This document shows, piece by piece, positions 17,946 through 27,872 of a stretch of 33,422 nucleotides of DNA. A program made the position numbers and the translations under genes. The DNA is from Chara braunii. Taxonomy: Eukaryota > Streptophyta > Charophyceae > Charales > Characeae. How positions within the stretch are numbered: position 1 is the stretch's first letter; every line of letters starts with the position of its first letter. The notes under the pieces were generated by a model that worked only from the letters and a program-made list of their open reading frames with translations, had not been told where the DNA came from and ran no database searches. The stretch covers positions 155,623 through 189,044 of the forward strand of contig BFEA01000604.1 of NCBI GenBank assembly GCA_003427395.1, given 5' to 3'.

Positions 17946-18784
17946 TTCACCCCTTAGGAGGCAGCCTTCGGTCTAAGATGACCTGGATGATCTTGGATTC
18001 GATGATTGGTCCCATATCCGCCCGTGGTTGAGATACTGATGAGGATTATATTGTACTGATGGGCAGTATGGATGAGATGGATGGATCCAATGATGATGAG
18101 ATGTGCAGGACAGGACTGAGACTTGGACTGCCAGACCAGACCTAACGATAGGGTTAGGCCTAAAATCAGGATCGATCATAATGATGCATGAGGCCAAACC
18201 TGATGAAGGGTTTGACTTGAGATTGAGGCTGATTCAGTGATGCAAGGGAACGGGATTGTAAGTATGATTGGGCTGCATGAGCAGTCATGATACCTGCGTG
18301 CGGTGACTGCACCACGCAGGTCTGATAAGGCTAATTCCTTCTTGATTTAGATGGTGGCTTGGACCAGTGGTCCATGCCTTGTTGAGTGAGCACTCAAGCC
18401 CTAGCGGGCGAGCACCCTGATGATTGGGGATATATTTTATATGATACCTCTATATATTAGATAACATACAAGGCCGCATAGCTCAAATTGACATATGAAG
18501 AACAACGCAAGTATGACGCTCAAGCGATGGTCGGGCAGCGCAGCCTGGTGGGCGACGGACGGATCTGGTACACAAGGCAACGGCGGTGGTGCAGGGCGAG
18601 GCGGCTGTGGCCGGACGGTGAGCTGGCGAGGATGTGGTTGAGCAGAGGAAGAAGGACGATATGGTGAAGGGTATGATCAAGTGGGCGGCTCGAAGCGTGG
18701 AGGCGGAGTGTCGTAGCGTTGCTCGTATTTATACGTATATTATATCATTGACCTCGGCGACGGCGTGCGCTCGCGCTGGTCCTC
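17946..18784 (+). other. Element 1 3' untranslated region, second part
   Basis: No plus-strand gene supported. A strong imperfect hairpin lies at 18292-18321: ACCTGCGT pairs with ACGCAGGT, then GGTG pairs with CACC around an ACTG loop, with a 2-base bulge. Minus-strand readings of 18480-18784 give Pro/Arg-rich sequence that could continue the antisense ORF beyond its stops. Confidence 0.5.
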
Positions 18785-18940
18785 TTAGCGATGGCGCAAG
18801 CGCATTCCTTCCCATCTCTCCTCCTCCTCCTCTTCGGATCTCTCCCCCTCGTATGTCAGATCGATTGGTCGATCTGGCGCCTTCCCCTGTCGGCCTCCTC
18901 TCCCACGTCCAGCGCCCGAGCCTCGCGTCTTTGGCGCCAT
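18785..18940 (-). CDS. Possible antisense ORF upstream of the 3' LTR
   Basis: On the minus strand an ATG at 18940 opens 51 codons: a basic Gly/Arg-rich start (MAPKTRGSGAGRGRGGRQGK) followed by an acidic Glu run, then TAA. Beyond the stop the same frame reads on as Pro/Arg-rich sequence with two further stops to about 18480. A TATAAAG on the minus strand (19102-19096) lies about 155 bp upstream of the ATG, as expected for a promoter. Antisense extra ORFs in the 3' region are known in some plant Tat-type elements. Composition alone could also produce this frame, so it may be chance. Confidence 0.35.
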   Translation of the reverse strand: MAPKTRGSGAGRGRGGRQGKAPDRPIDLTYEGERSEEEEEERWEGMRLRHR

Positions 18941-19095
18941 CGCAAAGGCTGATTAGCTGCGCAATGGTAAGCACTAGTGCGACAAGAGCGCAAGCAAGTC
19001 AAGAGCGATGAAAGCAGCGGTAGTAGCGAGAGCATAATAGCGCTGCACACTTGACGATGTGAGTTCGAGTGTGAGAGTGAGTAGGCTATTAGGCC

Positions 19096-19102
19096 CTTTA
19101 TA
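19096..19102 (-). promoter_or_regulatory. Minus-strand TATA box candidate
   Basis: TATAAAG on the minus strand, about 155 bp upstream of the antisense ATG at 18940 and only about 50 bp from the 3' LTR. It is the only good TATA box in the 3' untranslated region pointing at that ORF; functional status is unknown. Confidence 0.3.
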
Positions 19103-19133
19103 GTGGCCAGAAACTGGCGAGGACGCCAGGAAT

Positions 19134-19146
19134 GGGGTTTGGTATG
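19134..19146 (+). promoter_or_regulatory. Polypurine-tract candidate before the 3' LTR
   Basis: GGGGTTTGGTATG ends two bases before the TGTC start of the 3' LTR, exactly where the plus-strand primer should lie. It is G-rich but interrupted by TTT, so it is not a classic polypurine tract. Its recurrence at 17879 and 17933 suggests that it is a functional element of this family. Confidence 0.6.
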
Positions 19147-19548
19147 GTTGTCAGAAGACGATGTGGCGCAGCGGCAGAAGTTGACTCGTCGCAGTCAACC
19201 TCCACGCTGCGTCAAAACTGCGCCTAGGGACGTCCACAGTCATGGTCAAACTGGACCCTAACGCATCGGTTAGATTTCCCCTGGGCCGAAACCGAGGGAA
19301 AGACGGCGCGGCGGTACGGTCCTTCGGAGACCTGATCGTCCCCGTTGGACTGGAGCGTCGCGACCACAAGGGGCCAATTAGTGGGGTCCGGTCCAAACGG
19401 CACTCGAAACAGACTAAGGGTTAGTGAGATAATCAACTTTGACCGACCGGGACTGGACCGACACGGCCACGTAACCTGGCCAAAAAAGGAACGGCCCTAA
19501 ACAGTCATATAGATGAACAGCCAGGCCCTAGTAATTAAGATAGGGTCA

Positions 19549-19950
19549 CGTGCTATTTTTTGGCACGAGACTGACTGTTCGTTTCCCGAAGTCGGGCCTG
19601 CACCAGCCCCGTGCTAAAATTAGCACAGTCCCACGCTATTTTTAGCGTGGGACTGACTGTTCATCTATGGGGGACTGGGCCTGCACCAGTCCGTGCTAAA
19701 ATTAGCACAGTCCCACGCTATTTTTAGCGTGGGACTGACTGTTCGTCTACCGGGGACTGGGCCTGCGCCAGTCCCGTGCTAAAATTAGCACAGTCCCACA
19801 CTATTATTAACGTGGGACTGACTGTTCGTCTACCGGGGCCTGGGGCTGCGCCAGTCCCGTGCTAAAATTAGCACAGTCCCACGGGACTGGGCCTGCACCA
19901 GTCCCGTGCTAAAATTAGCACAATCCCATGCTATTTTTAGCGTGGGACTG
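19549..19950 (+). repeat. U3 hairpin array (array A), 3' LTR copy
   Basis: Same 82-bp units as in the 5' LTR, but one long hairpin is deleted near 19882 (CCCACGGGACTGG junction). The first long hairpin (19626-19655) has a C-G pair where the 5' LTR has T-A. Confidence 0.9.
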
Positions 19951-20080
19951 ACTGTTCGTCTGCTGGGGGCTGACCGTTCATATCCCAAGGTCGGGACTGC
20001 TGCTATTTTTAGCTCAGGCCCGGTCCAAAGTTTGACCACAGCCCCGACCATGGGACTGCAGCACTCAGCCCCGATCACTT

Positions 20081-20106
20081 GGCCTCTCCATTATAAAAGA
20101 GAGGCC
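20081..20106 (+). promoter_or_regulatory. TATA box in inverted repeat, 3' LTR copy
   Basis: TATAAAA at 20092-20098 within the same GGCCTCTC/GAGAGGCC stem as in the 5' LTR. From this position it could drive transcription out of the element towards element 2. Confidence 0.7.
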
Positions 20107-20971
20107 ACGTCACCCAAAAGGAGAGATCGGACAGACCGAGAGGAAGCCCTCACTTGCGGGAATGCAGAAACGCTGGCAGAACGGCAAGGGAGGCGGACTG
20201 CTTGGGAGTGTTGAGCGAGCTAAGGAGCAGCGAGGAGAAGCTGGGACCAGAGCTACAGCGTTGAGGCAAGTGGGAGAAGCAAGCTGGGCGAGGCTAAGGC
20301 AAGTAAAGGGAGGTAAGGAAGGGGGTGGGCTGCATTGGGCAGGTGCGGTGGCCGGGGTTCTCACTTGGGTCACGACCATACTTCTGCTATCTCCTCTCAC
20401 CTCCTCTCCTCTTCTTCCCCCGTCTTTCCCCTCCCTGATCACTGCTCTCTCACTTTCCTTCCTTTCTCCCACCTCCTCGCTTATTCTTCCTTCGGTCGCC
20501 TCGGCTGATTGACTATACAGCTTACTAAGACCTTGTGTGAACCCACCTGTGCATCAAATGAGAACCGTGTACTGACTTGTGCGGTGCACCATACCCATAC
20601 TAATGGCTATCTTTTCGAAGACCCAACAAGCATAGCCACGCACGGTGACGTGNGGTAAGCCAGAGCCCATAGCCGCAACCAGTGGTTTGGGAATGTCCTT
20701 GTGCTCGCTGCCTGTTGACCGAGAAGAGAGCGCCCCTTGCGCTCGCTGCCTGTTGGAGAGTACCCTCGCGTTCGCTTTCTGCTAATTGATAAAATAATAT
20801 GCTAGCTGCGGGTCGATTTGAGGGGAGTGCATTCTTGCGAATACTGATGATCAGGTTGAGTAAGAGCTCACCGCTGTGCATTCCCGCCTGCGCCCATGCG
20901 CGCTGCTTTTGCTGCGAATTGTGGATTCTTGCTCACTTTTGTTGACTTAGCAATCTAATGATCATTCAGCA

Positions 20972-21614
20972 CTAGGCAGACCTGTGCGGCTCGATATGAT
21001 GCTGTTCCGCTACTTGATGGGCTTGCGCAGGATCTGATCTGCCACATGACTGGTCTGCGCAGCGTGACTCNACTTTGATCCAGTACTTGGCAGACCTGCG
21101 CGGCTTGATATGACATTGTCTAGCCACTTGACGGGGCCGNGCAGATCGATAAGGGTCTGACCTGCCNCGTGGCAGGCNTGCACAGCATGATTTGGTTCCT
21201 GGAAGGTCTGCACAGTTTTGAAGGATCCGGTCCGCCACTTGGTGGGCTTGTGCAGCTCAGNAAGGCCTTGACCTGTTACTTGGCAGGCTGGCGCAGCTCG
21301 GTATAGCCCTGGTCTGTCACTTGGCGGGCTGACGCAACATTGATGTGCGCTGATCTGTCACTTTGCAGGCTGGCGCAGCCTGGTACGATTCTGATCTGTC
21401 GCTTGACAGTGTGGCGCAGCCTGATACAGTTCCGATTTGACTCTTCGCAGTCTGGCGCAGCCTGGTACCGTTCTGGTTGGTTGCTTTGGCAGTCCGGCTC
21501 AGCCTGGTACGATTCCAATCTGCCACTAGGCAGGCTGGCGCAACTTGATNAGTCACATGGCTGGTCTGCGCAGCTTGATAAGATTATGTTCAGCCACTTG
21601 GCAAGTCTGCGCAA
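20972..21614 (+). repeat. LTR array B, 3' copy
   Basis: Indistinguishable from 2574-3216, ambiguous bases included. Confidence 0.85.
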
Positions 21615-22538
21615 GTAGCCCTCAACTGCTGAGCACAGTGAGAGTTATGTTATTTATTTTATTTTATTATGCCGCTGATCATGCACGCTATGAGCTGTGG
21701 TCCCTTGGCCCTAAGTGAAGGCTAAGTGAAGCCGTCAATTGCTGAGCATAGTGAGGGTTATTTTATTTATTTTATCATGCGTCCAGCAATTCTTTGGCTG
21801 GTCACGCATGCTATGGGCTGTGCTGCCTTGGCCCTAAGTGAAGGCTGAGCGGGGCACTCAGCTGTTAGATACAATTATTTTACTTGATTTATGACCAGCA
21901 GTGCCTCAGCCCTAAGTGAAGGCTGAGCGGTGCACTCAGCTGTCAGATACAATTATTTTACTTGATTTATGACCAGCACTTGCTTGACTGGTCACACACG
22001 CAGCAGGCAGCAGTGTCTCAGCCCTAAGTGAAGGCTGAGTGGTGCACTCAGCTGCCTTACTTATTGATTTATCGCCAGCACTTGCTTGGCTGGTTACACA
22101 CACAGCGGACAACAGTGCCTCAGCCCTAAGTGAAGGCTGAGTGGTGCACTCCGCTGCGTGAATTATTGATATAAGACCAGCACTTGCTTGGCTGGTCGCA
22201 CACGCGGCAAGCTGCAGTGCCTCAGCTACAAGTGAAAGCCGAGTGATGCACTTAGCTGTAGGGCACAACATATGTCATTTTATTTAATTATTTTATCGTA
22301 GGATCAGCTCCTGCTCGACTGGTCACCTGCTTGAGGGCAGTGGTGTTCTGACCCTGAGTGAAGGTCAAGGGTGGCACACCACTGCCAATCTCACAAGTGT
22401 TTGACCGATCACACATGTTGCTGGTAACAGCACCCTGGCCGTAAGTGAAGACCGGGCGTTGAATTCAGTGAGATTTGACTTATTTAGCTTCTACTTGGCT
22501 GATCACACGTCCCGGCCCTAAGGCCGAGTGTTGCATTT
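21615..22538 (+). repeat. LTR array C, 3' copy
   Basis: Indistinguishable from 3217-4140; it carries the same CTCAGCC/GGCTGAG and GACCAGC/GCTGGTC stems. Confidence 0.85.
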
Positions 22539-22587
22539 AATAACCAAGCACTGTGAGGTTTACTTTTTTTTAATACTGCAGGCTGTT

Positions 22588-23254
22588 GACTGAAAGAGTG
22601 GGCACGCATGCGCGCCCAAGCTTGATATTGCGCGCCCATGCGCGCCCAAGCTTGATATTGTGCTCCCATGCGCGCCCAGGCTAGGTGTTGTTATTTGAGT
22701 GCGCGCCCATGCACGCCTGAGCTTGATATTATTATTTGAGTGCATGCCCATGCGCACCCAAGCCTGATGTTATTATTTGAGTGCGTGCCCACGCGCGCCC
22801 GAGCCTGGCATTGTTATTTGAGTGCGCTCCTGAGCTTGAGATTAATATTTGAGTGCGCGCCCATGCGCGCAGATGCCTGGGATTGCTATTTGAGTGCGCG
22901 CCCATGCGCACCCATTCCTGGGATTGCTATTTGAGTGCGCGCACATGCGCGTTCAAGTTGGGAATAGCTATTTGAGTGTTCGCCCATGCGCGCCCAAGCT
23001 TGGCATTGCTGTTAGAGTGCGCGGCCATGTGCGCCCAAGCTTGACATCGCTGTTAGAGTGCGCTCCCATGTGCACCCATGCTCGATACTGTCATTTGACT
23101 ACGCGCCCATGCGCGCTTGCGCTGGATATTGCTGTTTGAGTGTGTGCCCATGCGCGCCCAAGCCTGGAACCGTTATTAGAGTGCGCGCCTATGCGCGCCC
23201 AGGCTGGATATTGTCAATTGAGTGCGCGCCCATTAGAGTGCGCGCCCTTTTGAG
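22588..23254 (+). repeat. LTR array D, 3' copy
   Basis: Indistinguishable from 4190-4856; it carries the GCGCGC-CCAT-GCGCGC units. Confidence 0.9.
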
Positions 23255-23457
23255 ATGATGACCTCAGAGCGAGTACTATGCTCCTGCTGGGATGATTTGC
23301 CATCACGCTCCCGTCGATTTATTTCCTTGCTGATCAGCACCACCCCATGCACATGATATCTTCCACACGGGGAGCATTTGCAGTTCAGTCCCTGCACAAA
23401 CGACTTGGTACAGTCCAGCCCTAGTACATTCAACATTTATGATTGGTCCCTGTGCAT

Positions 23458-23898
23458 GAGATGTCTTGCTGATCAGTTGTTCAGTCGGGCCCCTTCAGGC
23501 TGGCCTACTTGAGATTGTTGCTGTTCAGTCGGGCCCCTTCAGGCGGGCCTATTTGAGATTGTTGCTGATCAGTCAGGCCCTGCGGGCCCATTCCATGAGA
23601 TTGTTGCTGTTCAGCCGGGCCCCTTCAGGCGGGCCTATTTGAGATTGTTGCTGATCAGCCAGGCCCCTTCAGGCGGGCCTACTTGAGATTGTTGCTGTTC
23701 AGCCGGGCCCCTTTAGGCGGGCCTACTTGAGATTGTTGCTGTTCAGTCGGGCCCCTTCAGGCGGGCCCATTCCCTGAGATTGCTGCAGTTCAGCCAGGCC
23801 CCTTCAGGCGGGCCCATTTTTTGAGATCGTTGCTGTTTTAGCCGGGCCCCTTCAGGCGGGTCCATTCCTTGAGGTTGTTTGTTCAGCCGAGCTCACTC
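23458..23898 (+). repeat. LTR array E, 3' copy
   Basis: Indistinguishable from 5060-5500. Confidence 0.9.
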
Positions 23899-23925
23899 GG
23901 GCAGGCACTAACATTGAGTTGCTGA

Positions 23926-24489
23926 CTACCATCCGACCAGGTCTTGGAGGGATCATCCGCACTAGTGAGAGTGCGCCTTCTGTCCAAGCTGGCCCGTCAT
24001 CGTGAAGCTGCCCCTACGTGGGGTAGACTAGTTGAGAGGTTCTGCTACCGACATGTGGGACATCAAAGCTTTGTTATCAGGGCCAATGAGTTCCCAACTT
24101 CGAGACACANACTAGTGATTACCTATTCGGTAAAGGGGGCAGAGAAGGGGGTGAAGGGCACCACGTATGACAGTTTTGCTGACTACATATTTCGCAGGGA
24201 GAGCTATTGGAGGGATAATTGGCTACACATGGTGTTCCTTCGCGTACCTTCAACACCTGGGGGTGTACTCTTTGACTTTGATGGGTGTAACCCCAAACCC
24301 CTCAGTGAGTCTCGCAGCAAGGAGAAGAGGCGGAAGGACAACCGGATTAGGAGGGAGATAGCCAGATCCGCAGTCCCGATCACTACATGCGTACAGAGAT
24401 ATGAGAAGGATGAGTCCGACCAGGAGCCCTGCTGCGTGAGTGACATTGATCTTGGCGACTACTTCGACTGGGACACTCACAGAGACTGA
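23926..24489 (+). CDS. LTR-encoded ORF 1, 3' LTR copy
   Basis: Identical to the 5' LTR copy, including the ambiguous codon (24110) and the lack of an early ATG. Transcripts starting at the 3' LTR promoter (about 20125) would also carry it, so both LTRs can in principle express it. Function unknown. Confidence 0.5.
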   Translation, partial: LPSDQVLEGSSALVRVRLLSKLARHREAAPTWGRLVERFCYRHVGHQSFVIRANEFPTSRHXLVITYSVKGAEKGVKGTTYDSFADYIFRRESYWRDNWLHMVFLRVPSTPGGVLFDFDGCNPKPLSESRSKEKRRKDNRIRREIARSAVPITTCVQRYEKDESDQEPCCVSDIDLGDYFDWDTHRD

Positions 24490-24558
24490 GTCAGTGGACA
24501 GTGACAGGAGCGCTGGAGACCGGTGAGCGGCGACGGAGGAGAGCGACATTGAGGAGGA

Positions 24559-25056
24559 TTGCGTATCTTCTTTCACGGTATCTGCTCGAAGGTGATTGAC
24601 TTCTACATGTCAGACGACCCTAGGACCGAGGCAATTGTTGGTCCTCCAAGACGGGAAGGTCCAGTCCCATATCTTGGGGATGGCTATAGTCATTTGGTCG
24701 GGGCTGACTTTGCTATGCAGGCTTTTCGGAAGCCTCTTTACGGAGATCGTTTCCTCGAGGTTTCTTACGTCTATGCGGATAGGAGAGGACGGATTGAGAT
24801 ACTGATTGGAGCTACGGGCAACATCACCCTCGCAGAGGAGCTTTATCTCAGGAGCGTTGCAGACGAGGAGATGGCGAGATGCATGGCCTATATCTTCAAG
24901 ATTGATCCAGCAGCGCCTGTTGATATCAGCTATGTGGTTTCAAAGTCGATAGCCACACGAGTTCTCAATGACGAGGGAAACCAGCGGGTACCAGACATGG
25001 AGTCCCAAACAGCGACACTTACTCACAAGGGGGTGCCACTTGTCATTATTGATTGA
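24559..25056 (+). CDS. LTR-encoded ORF 2, 3' LTR copy
   Basis: Identical to the 5' LTR copy; the first ATG is at 24607. It is followed by the same T-tract/AG and acceptor-like sequences, then the LTR end. Function unknown. Confidence 0.5.
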   Translation: MRIFFHGICSKVIDFYMSDDPRTEAIVGPPRREGPVPYLGDGYSHLVGADFAMQAFRKPLYGDRFLEVSYVYADRRGRIEILIGATGNITLAEELYLRSVADEEMARCMAYIFKIDPAAPVDISYVVSKSIATRVLNDEGNQRVPDMESQTATLTHKGVPLVIID

Positions 25057-25579
25057 GGTCCTCTCTTTTTTTTAGTCACTATGATGTATTATGACATTAT
25101 TATGATCTATTAGTGACTGCAGCCGTCCGATGGCTGCTCCCTGCATACATTGTGTACTACTCTTCAGTCTCGTCATGCTCTTGCAGAGTCTGGTTTCTGG
25201 TCTTCTCGTTCTGTCAGTGTCGATTGCTCTATGATGTATGTATGTTGTTTTCCTCCTTATGTTTCACAGGTTACACTCAAGGCAGCTTGAAGGACTCTTG
25301 GATAATAGGGACTCCGGTGACCTTGAATCTAACCTGTATACGGGGTCAGGTGCAGGCGATAAACCCGAACGCCTCACTCTAAGCCGTGTCGCCGCTGGCA
25401 GGAGGGATAACCCTGACTACTTGGGTGTATGACTAAGTGTGACAAAGACTGCCTTTGAAGACAGCTTTATTCCATACCTATCGAAATCCTGCGTGACAGT
25501 CTGCTAGTCCACCAACCCACTGAGCTCGGTCCGGGGAAGAGCATCTAACCAAAAACCCTTGAAGCGGTGGGGGCGCGAT

Positions 25580-25584
25580 ACCGG
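25580..25584. repeat. Target-site duplication, right copy (ACCGG)
   Basis: ACCGG at the end of the 3' LTR, matching 713-717. Its first base is also the last base of the LTR under the TG...CA alignment, so the strict duplication is CCGG at 25581-25584. Confidence 0.75.
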
Positions 25585-25922
25585 TACTGACCGGCGGGCT
25601 GCTCGGTGTGGCACGGTAGGCCCAAAATCCGAGTTGTGGGCTTCACAGCAGGCCGTCTAAGTGTTGAGAGACCTGCTGATCGTGTCGTCCTGTCTGCGAC
25701 GTTAAATGATTCCTGAGGAGTTACGGGGGATCTCCTTAAATGCCTCCTGATCAGCAACATGTCTAGTAGTGACAACCATAGTTAGGTCCAGGCTAGAGAC
25801 CCTAGTTGGCAGGATCCCTGTTCGGATTCTGTGAGTCTTAGATTGAGTCAGTAGGTCTGTCAGTCAGGGGTTAGAGTCTAAGTGGTGAGGAGTGGAATTG
25901 TTCTGATTGTGCACCTATCACC
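25581..25922 (+). other. Leader upstream of element 2 gag
   Basis: 342 bp without an open frame on the coding strand. I looked for a tRNA-iMet-type PBS (TGGTATCAGAGC), common in chromoviruses, and did not find it. It is presumably the 3' part of the untranslated leader, separated from its 5' LTR by the insertion of element 1. Confidence 0.55.
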
Positions 25923-27872
25923 ATGGTGGACTTGCGTAGTGGGAAGAGTACTAACCCCTACACTCAGGAGCAGCAAGAGAAGATGACCGCCTTAGTAAGA
26001 GAAAATAAGGAAAGGAAGTAGAAGGCAATCGCAGAAGAGCAGGCGTCGAAGAGGAAAAAAATGGAGGAGGAGATGATGAGGATTCAGCAGGAGGAGGAAG
26101 AAAAGAGAAAGGTTGCCGAAGAGGAAGCAGCAGCAGAAGAGCAAAAAGAGAAAAGACGTATAGAAGAGAAAGGGGAAAGTAGTGGCACGGCGAATGAGGA
26201 CGCCGCAATGGAGAAGAAGATAAGTGAGTGGATCGCTAACTTATCGTTGGGGGAGCATGAGGAGGTAGAGTTCTATGTGCCCCAGGACGAGAGGGATGCG
26301 TTAGCCCAGGAGCTAGCGGCAATGGAGGACCCTCTGGAACGGAGGGAAAGGGAAGAAGAGAAGAAGTTGGAGTGGAAGCTAAGGATGAAGAGGGAGAAGA
26401 AGAGAAGGAGGGATGACGTTAATAGATTGACCGCAGAAGTGGCAAAATTGAAGGACTGCAGACAAGAAGTGCAAGCGCAGACAGACATGTCTGCCAAGAT
26501 GGATAAGGTGCTGGGATATGTAGAGTTGTTGAGTGCAGCCTGGATGGAGGAGCGCCAGACCAACAGGTGCCAAGAGGTAGCATTGAGTGCCATGCAGTCA
26601 GGGTTTAGAGATTTTGCGCGAGATATGGTTACCCACGTTGGAGGCGAAGTTAGGCGGTTGAGGGACAGCGTGGGAAAGTTCTGCGAGGGCGCCATCGAAG
26701 GTGCCAAAGCGATAGCTGCTGTAGAGGGTGAGGCCAGGCCCCGTAAAGAGCCTGTGAAGCTTAAATTCCCTGATGCCTATGGGGGGAAGAAGGAGGAAAA
26801 TTTTGATAACTGGGAGGCAAGCGTCAACAACTACGTTTATTTACAGCACATCCTGACTGAGGAGCAAGTCCTCGTGGTCTTCCAGGCTCTTAAGGATGAG
26901 GCGGCTAGTTTTGCCAGGTCCCTCGCGCGCGCAGCAGGTTGTGAAAACAACCTAGTTGCATACTCTAAAGTCACCCCCCTTCCTCAATTCTTTAAGCTCC
27001 TGAGGGAGCGATTTGCTGACCCAACGAGAGGCGTCAGGGCCTCTGACAAGTTACAGACAATCCACTCGCGACAGTGGAGGAGTGCAAGAGCACTCAAGCG
27101 CGTCATGGACGACTTAGTAGCCGTCCCAGACCATGGGGTCCCTGAGACCCAATTGGTGCAATTGTTTTATCGTGCCATGCCAGAGGCCCTGCGTGGGCAC
27201 TTCTTTGACAAGTCTCAACAGGCCGGCATCACTTATGCTGTGTTGAGTAGGGAAGTGGTCCTGTATGAGTCAAAGTCCATGCCAGTTACCACTTTCTGGC
27301 ATAAGGACCTGGACAAGGGGAAGAAGTGGAAAGGCCGTACCATCTCAGGCCAAGTGAGGGCCAAGGATCACATGATCCTTACCTTAGAGGAAGGTGGTAC
27401 AGATGAGGTCCCGTATAGTCAGATTGAGTGGGGCCTTGAGGAAGAGGACAATAGCGTGGGACAGGGGAGGTCCTATGCCGCTGTCGCGGCTGGAGGGAGG
27501 CCGCAAGGTAGAGGAGGAGGCCAAGGCCAAAGGGGCCAGGCCATGGGAGGCCGAAGACCGGGTGCACAGGGGGTTGGCGGACAAGGGAACCGCCAAGTGG
27601 GAGGTAGGGGTCAAGGTCCCCCGCCAAATAGCCAGGGTTTTTGTCGGTCCCCACAGCGATGAGGTGGAAGGGCACCTCAAGGAGGATGGCACCCAGGCTT
27701 GCCACAGGGCAGGCCTTGGGAGGATTTGGGCTTGGACCAGCGTATATGGCAAGAACGCGTGAACTTGGGTCACTGCGTGTTTTGTGGTGACCCGGCCCAC
27801 GTAATCAAATTTTGTCCTCAGTACAGACAGGCCTGTTGGGCTGCTCAGCAGTCAAAAGGCAGCCGCCAGTAG
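25923..27872 (+). pseudogene. gag: Element 2 gag, two in-frame stops
   Basis: Capsid/nucleocapsid protein. A 650-codon frame begins at the ATG in CACCATGG (25923) with MVDLRSGKSTNPYTQEQQEK. A TAG at codon 33 (26019-26021) interrupts it, so the obvious long open frame only starts at the internal ATG 26061. A Glu/Arg-rich coiled-coil region (about codons 47-180) is followed by the retrotransposon capsid region (KLKFPDAYGGKKEENFDNWE near codon 280, then FKLLRERFADPTRG) and a Gly/Arg/Gln-rich tail. A TGA at 27660-27662, likely from CGA, precedes the zinc knuckle CVFCGDPAHVIKFC (C-x2-C-x4-H-x4-C, about 27779-27820). The frame ends at TAG 27870-27872, overlapping protease in another frame. Confidence 0.88.

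Larger units (their letters stand above)
718..25580 (+). mobile_element. Giant Ty3/gypsy LTR retrotransposon (element 1), gag-pol degenerate
   Basis: About 24.9 kb bounded by long direct repeats and a 4-5 bp target-site match. Order on the plus strand: 5' LTR, tRNA-Asp-type PBS, pre-gag ORF cluster, gag, protease, RT, RNase H, integrase, minisatellite, long 3' untranslated region, G-rich tract, 3' LTR. RT-RNase H before integrase defines Ty3/gypsy. No chromodomain follows the integrase, and the PBS type is the one typical of plant non-chromoviral lineages (Athila/Tat-like); I saw no second RNase H of the Tat kind. Gag-pol carries many frameshifts and stops, so this copy cannot supply its own proteins. 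The LTRs are several times longer than is usual for plant LTR elements. Confidence 0.93.
19149..25580 (+). repeat. 3' LTR of element 1 (6432 bp)
   Basis: Same content and order as the 5' LTR. Relative to it, U3 lacks about 36 bp (one long hairpin arm plus linker, near 19882), the terminus has two extra bases near 25553, and the last bases are ATA instead of ACA. Ambiguous bases at 20653, 21071, 21140, 21167, 21178, 21261, 21550 and 24110 correspond exactly to those of the 5' copy (constant offset 18398). Confidence 0.95.
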
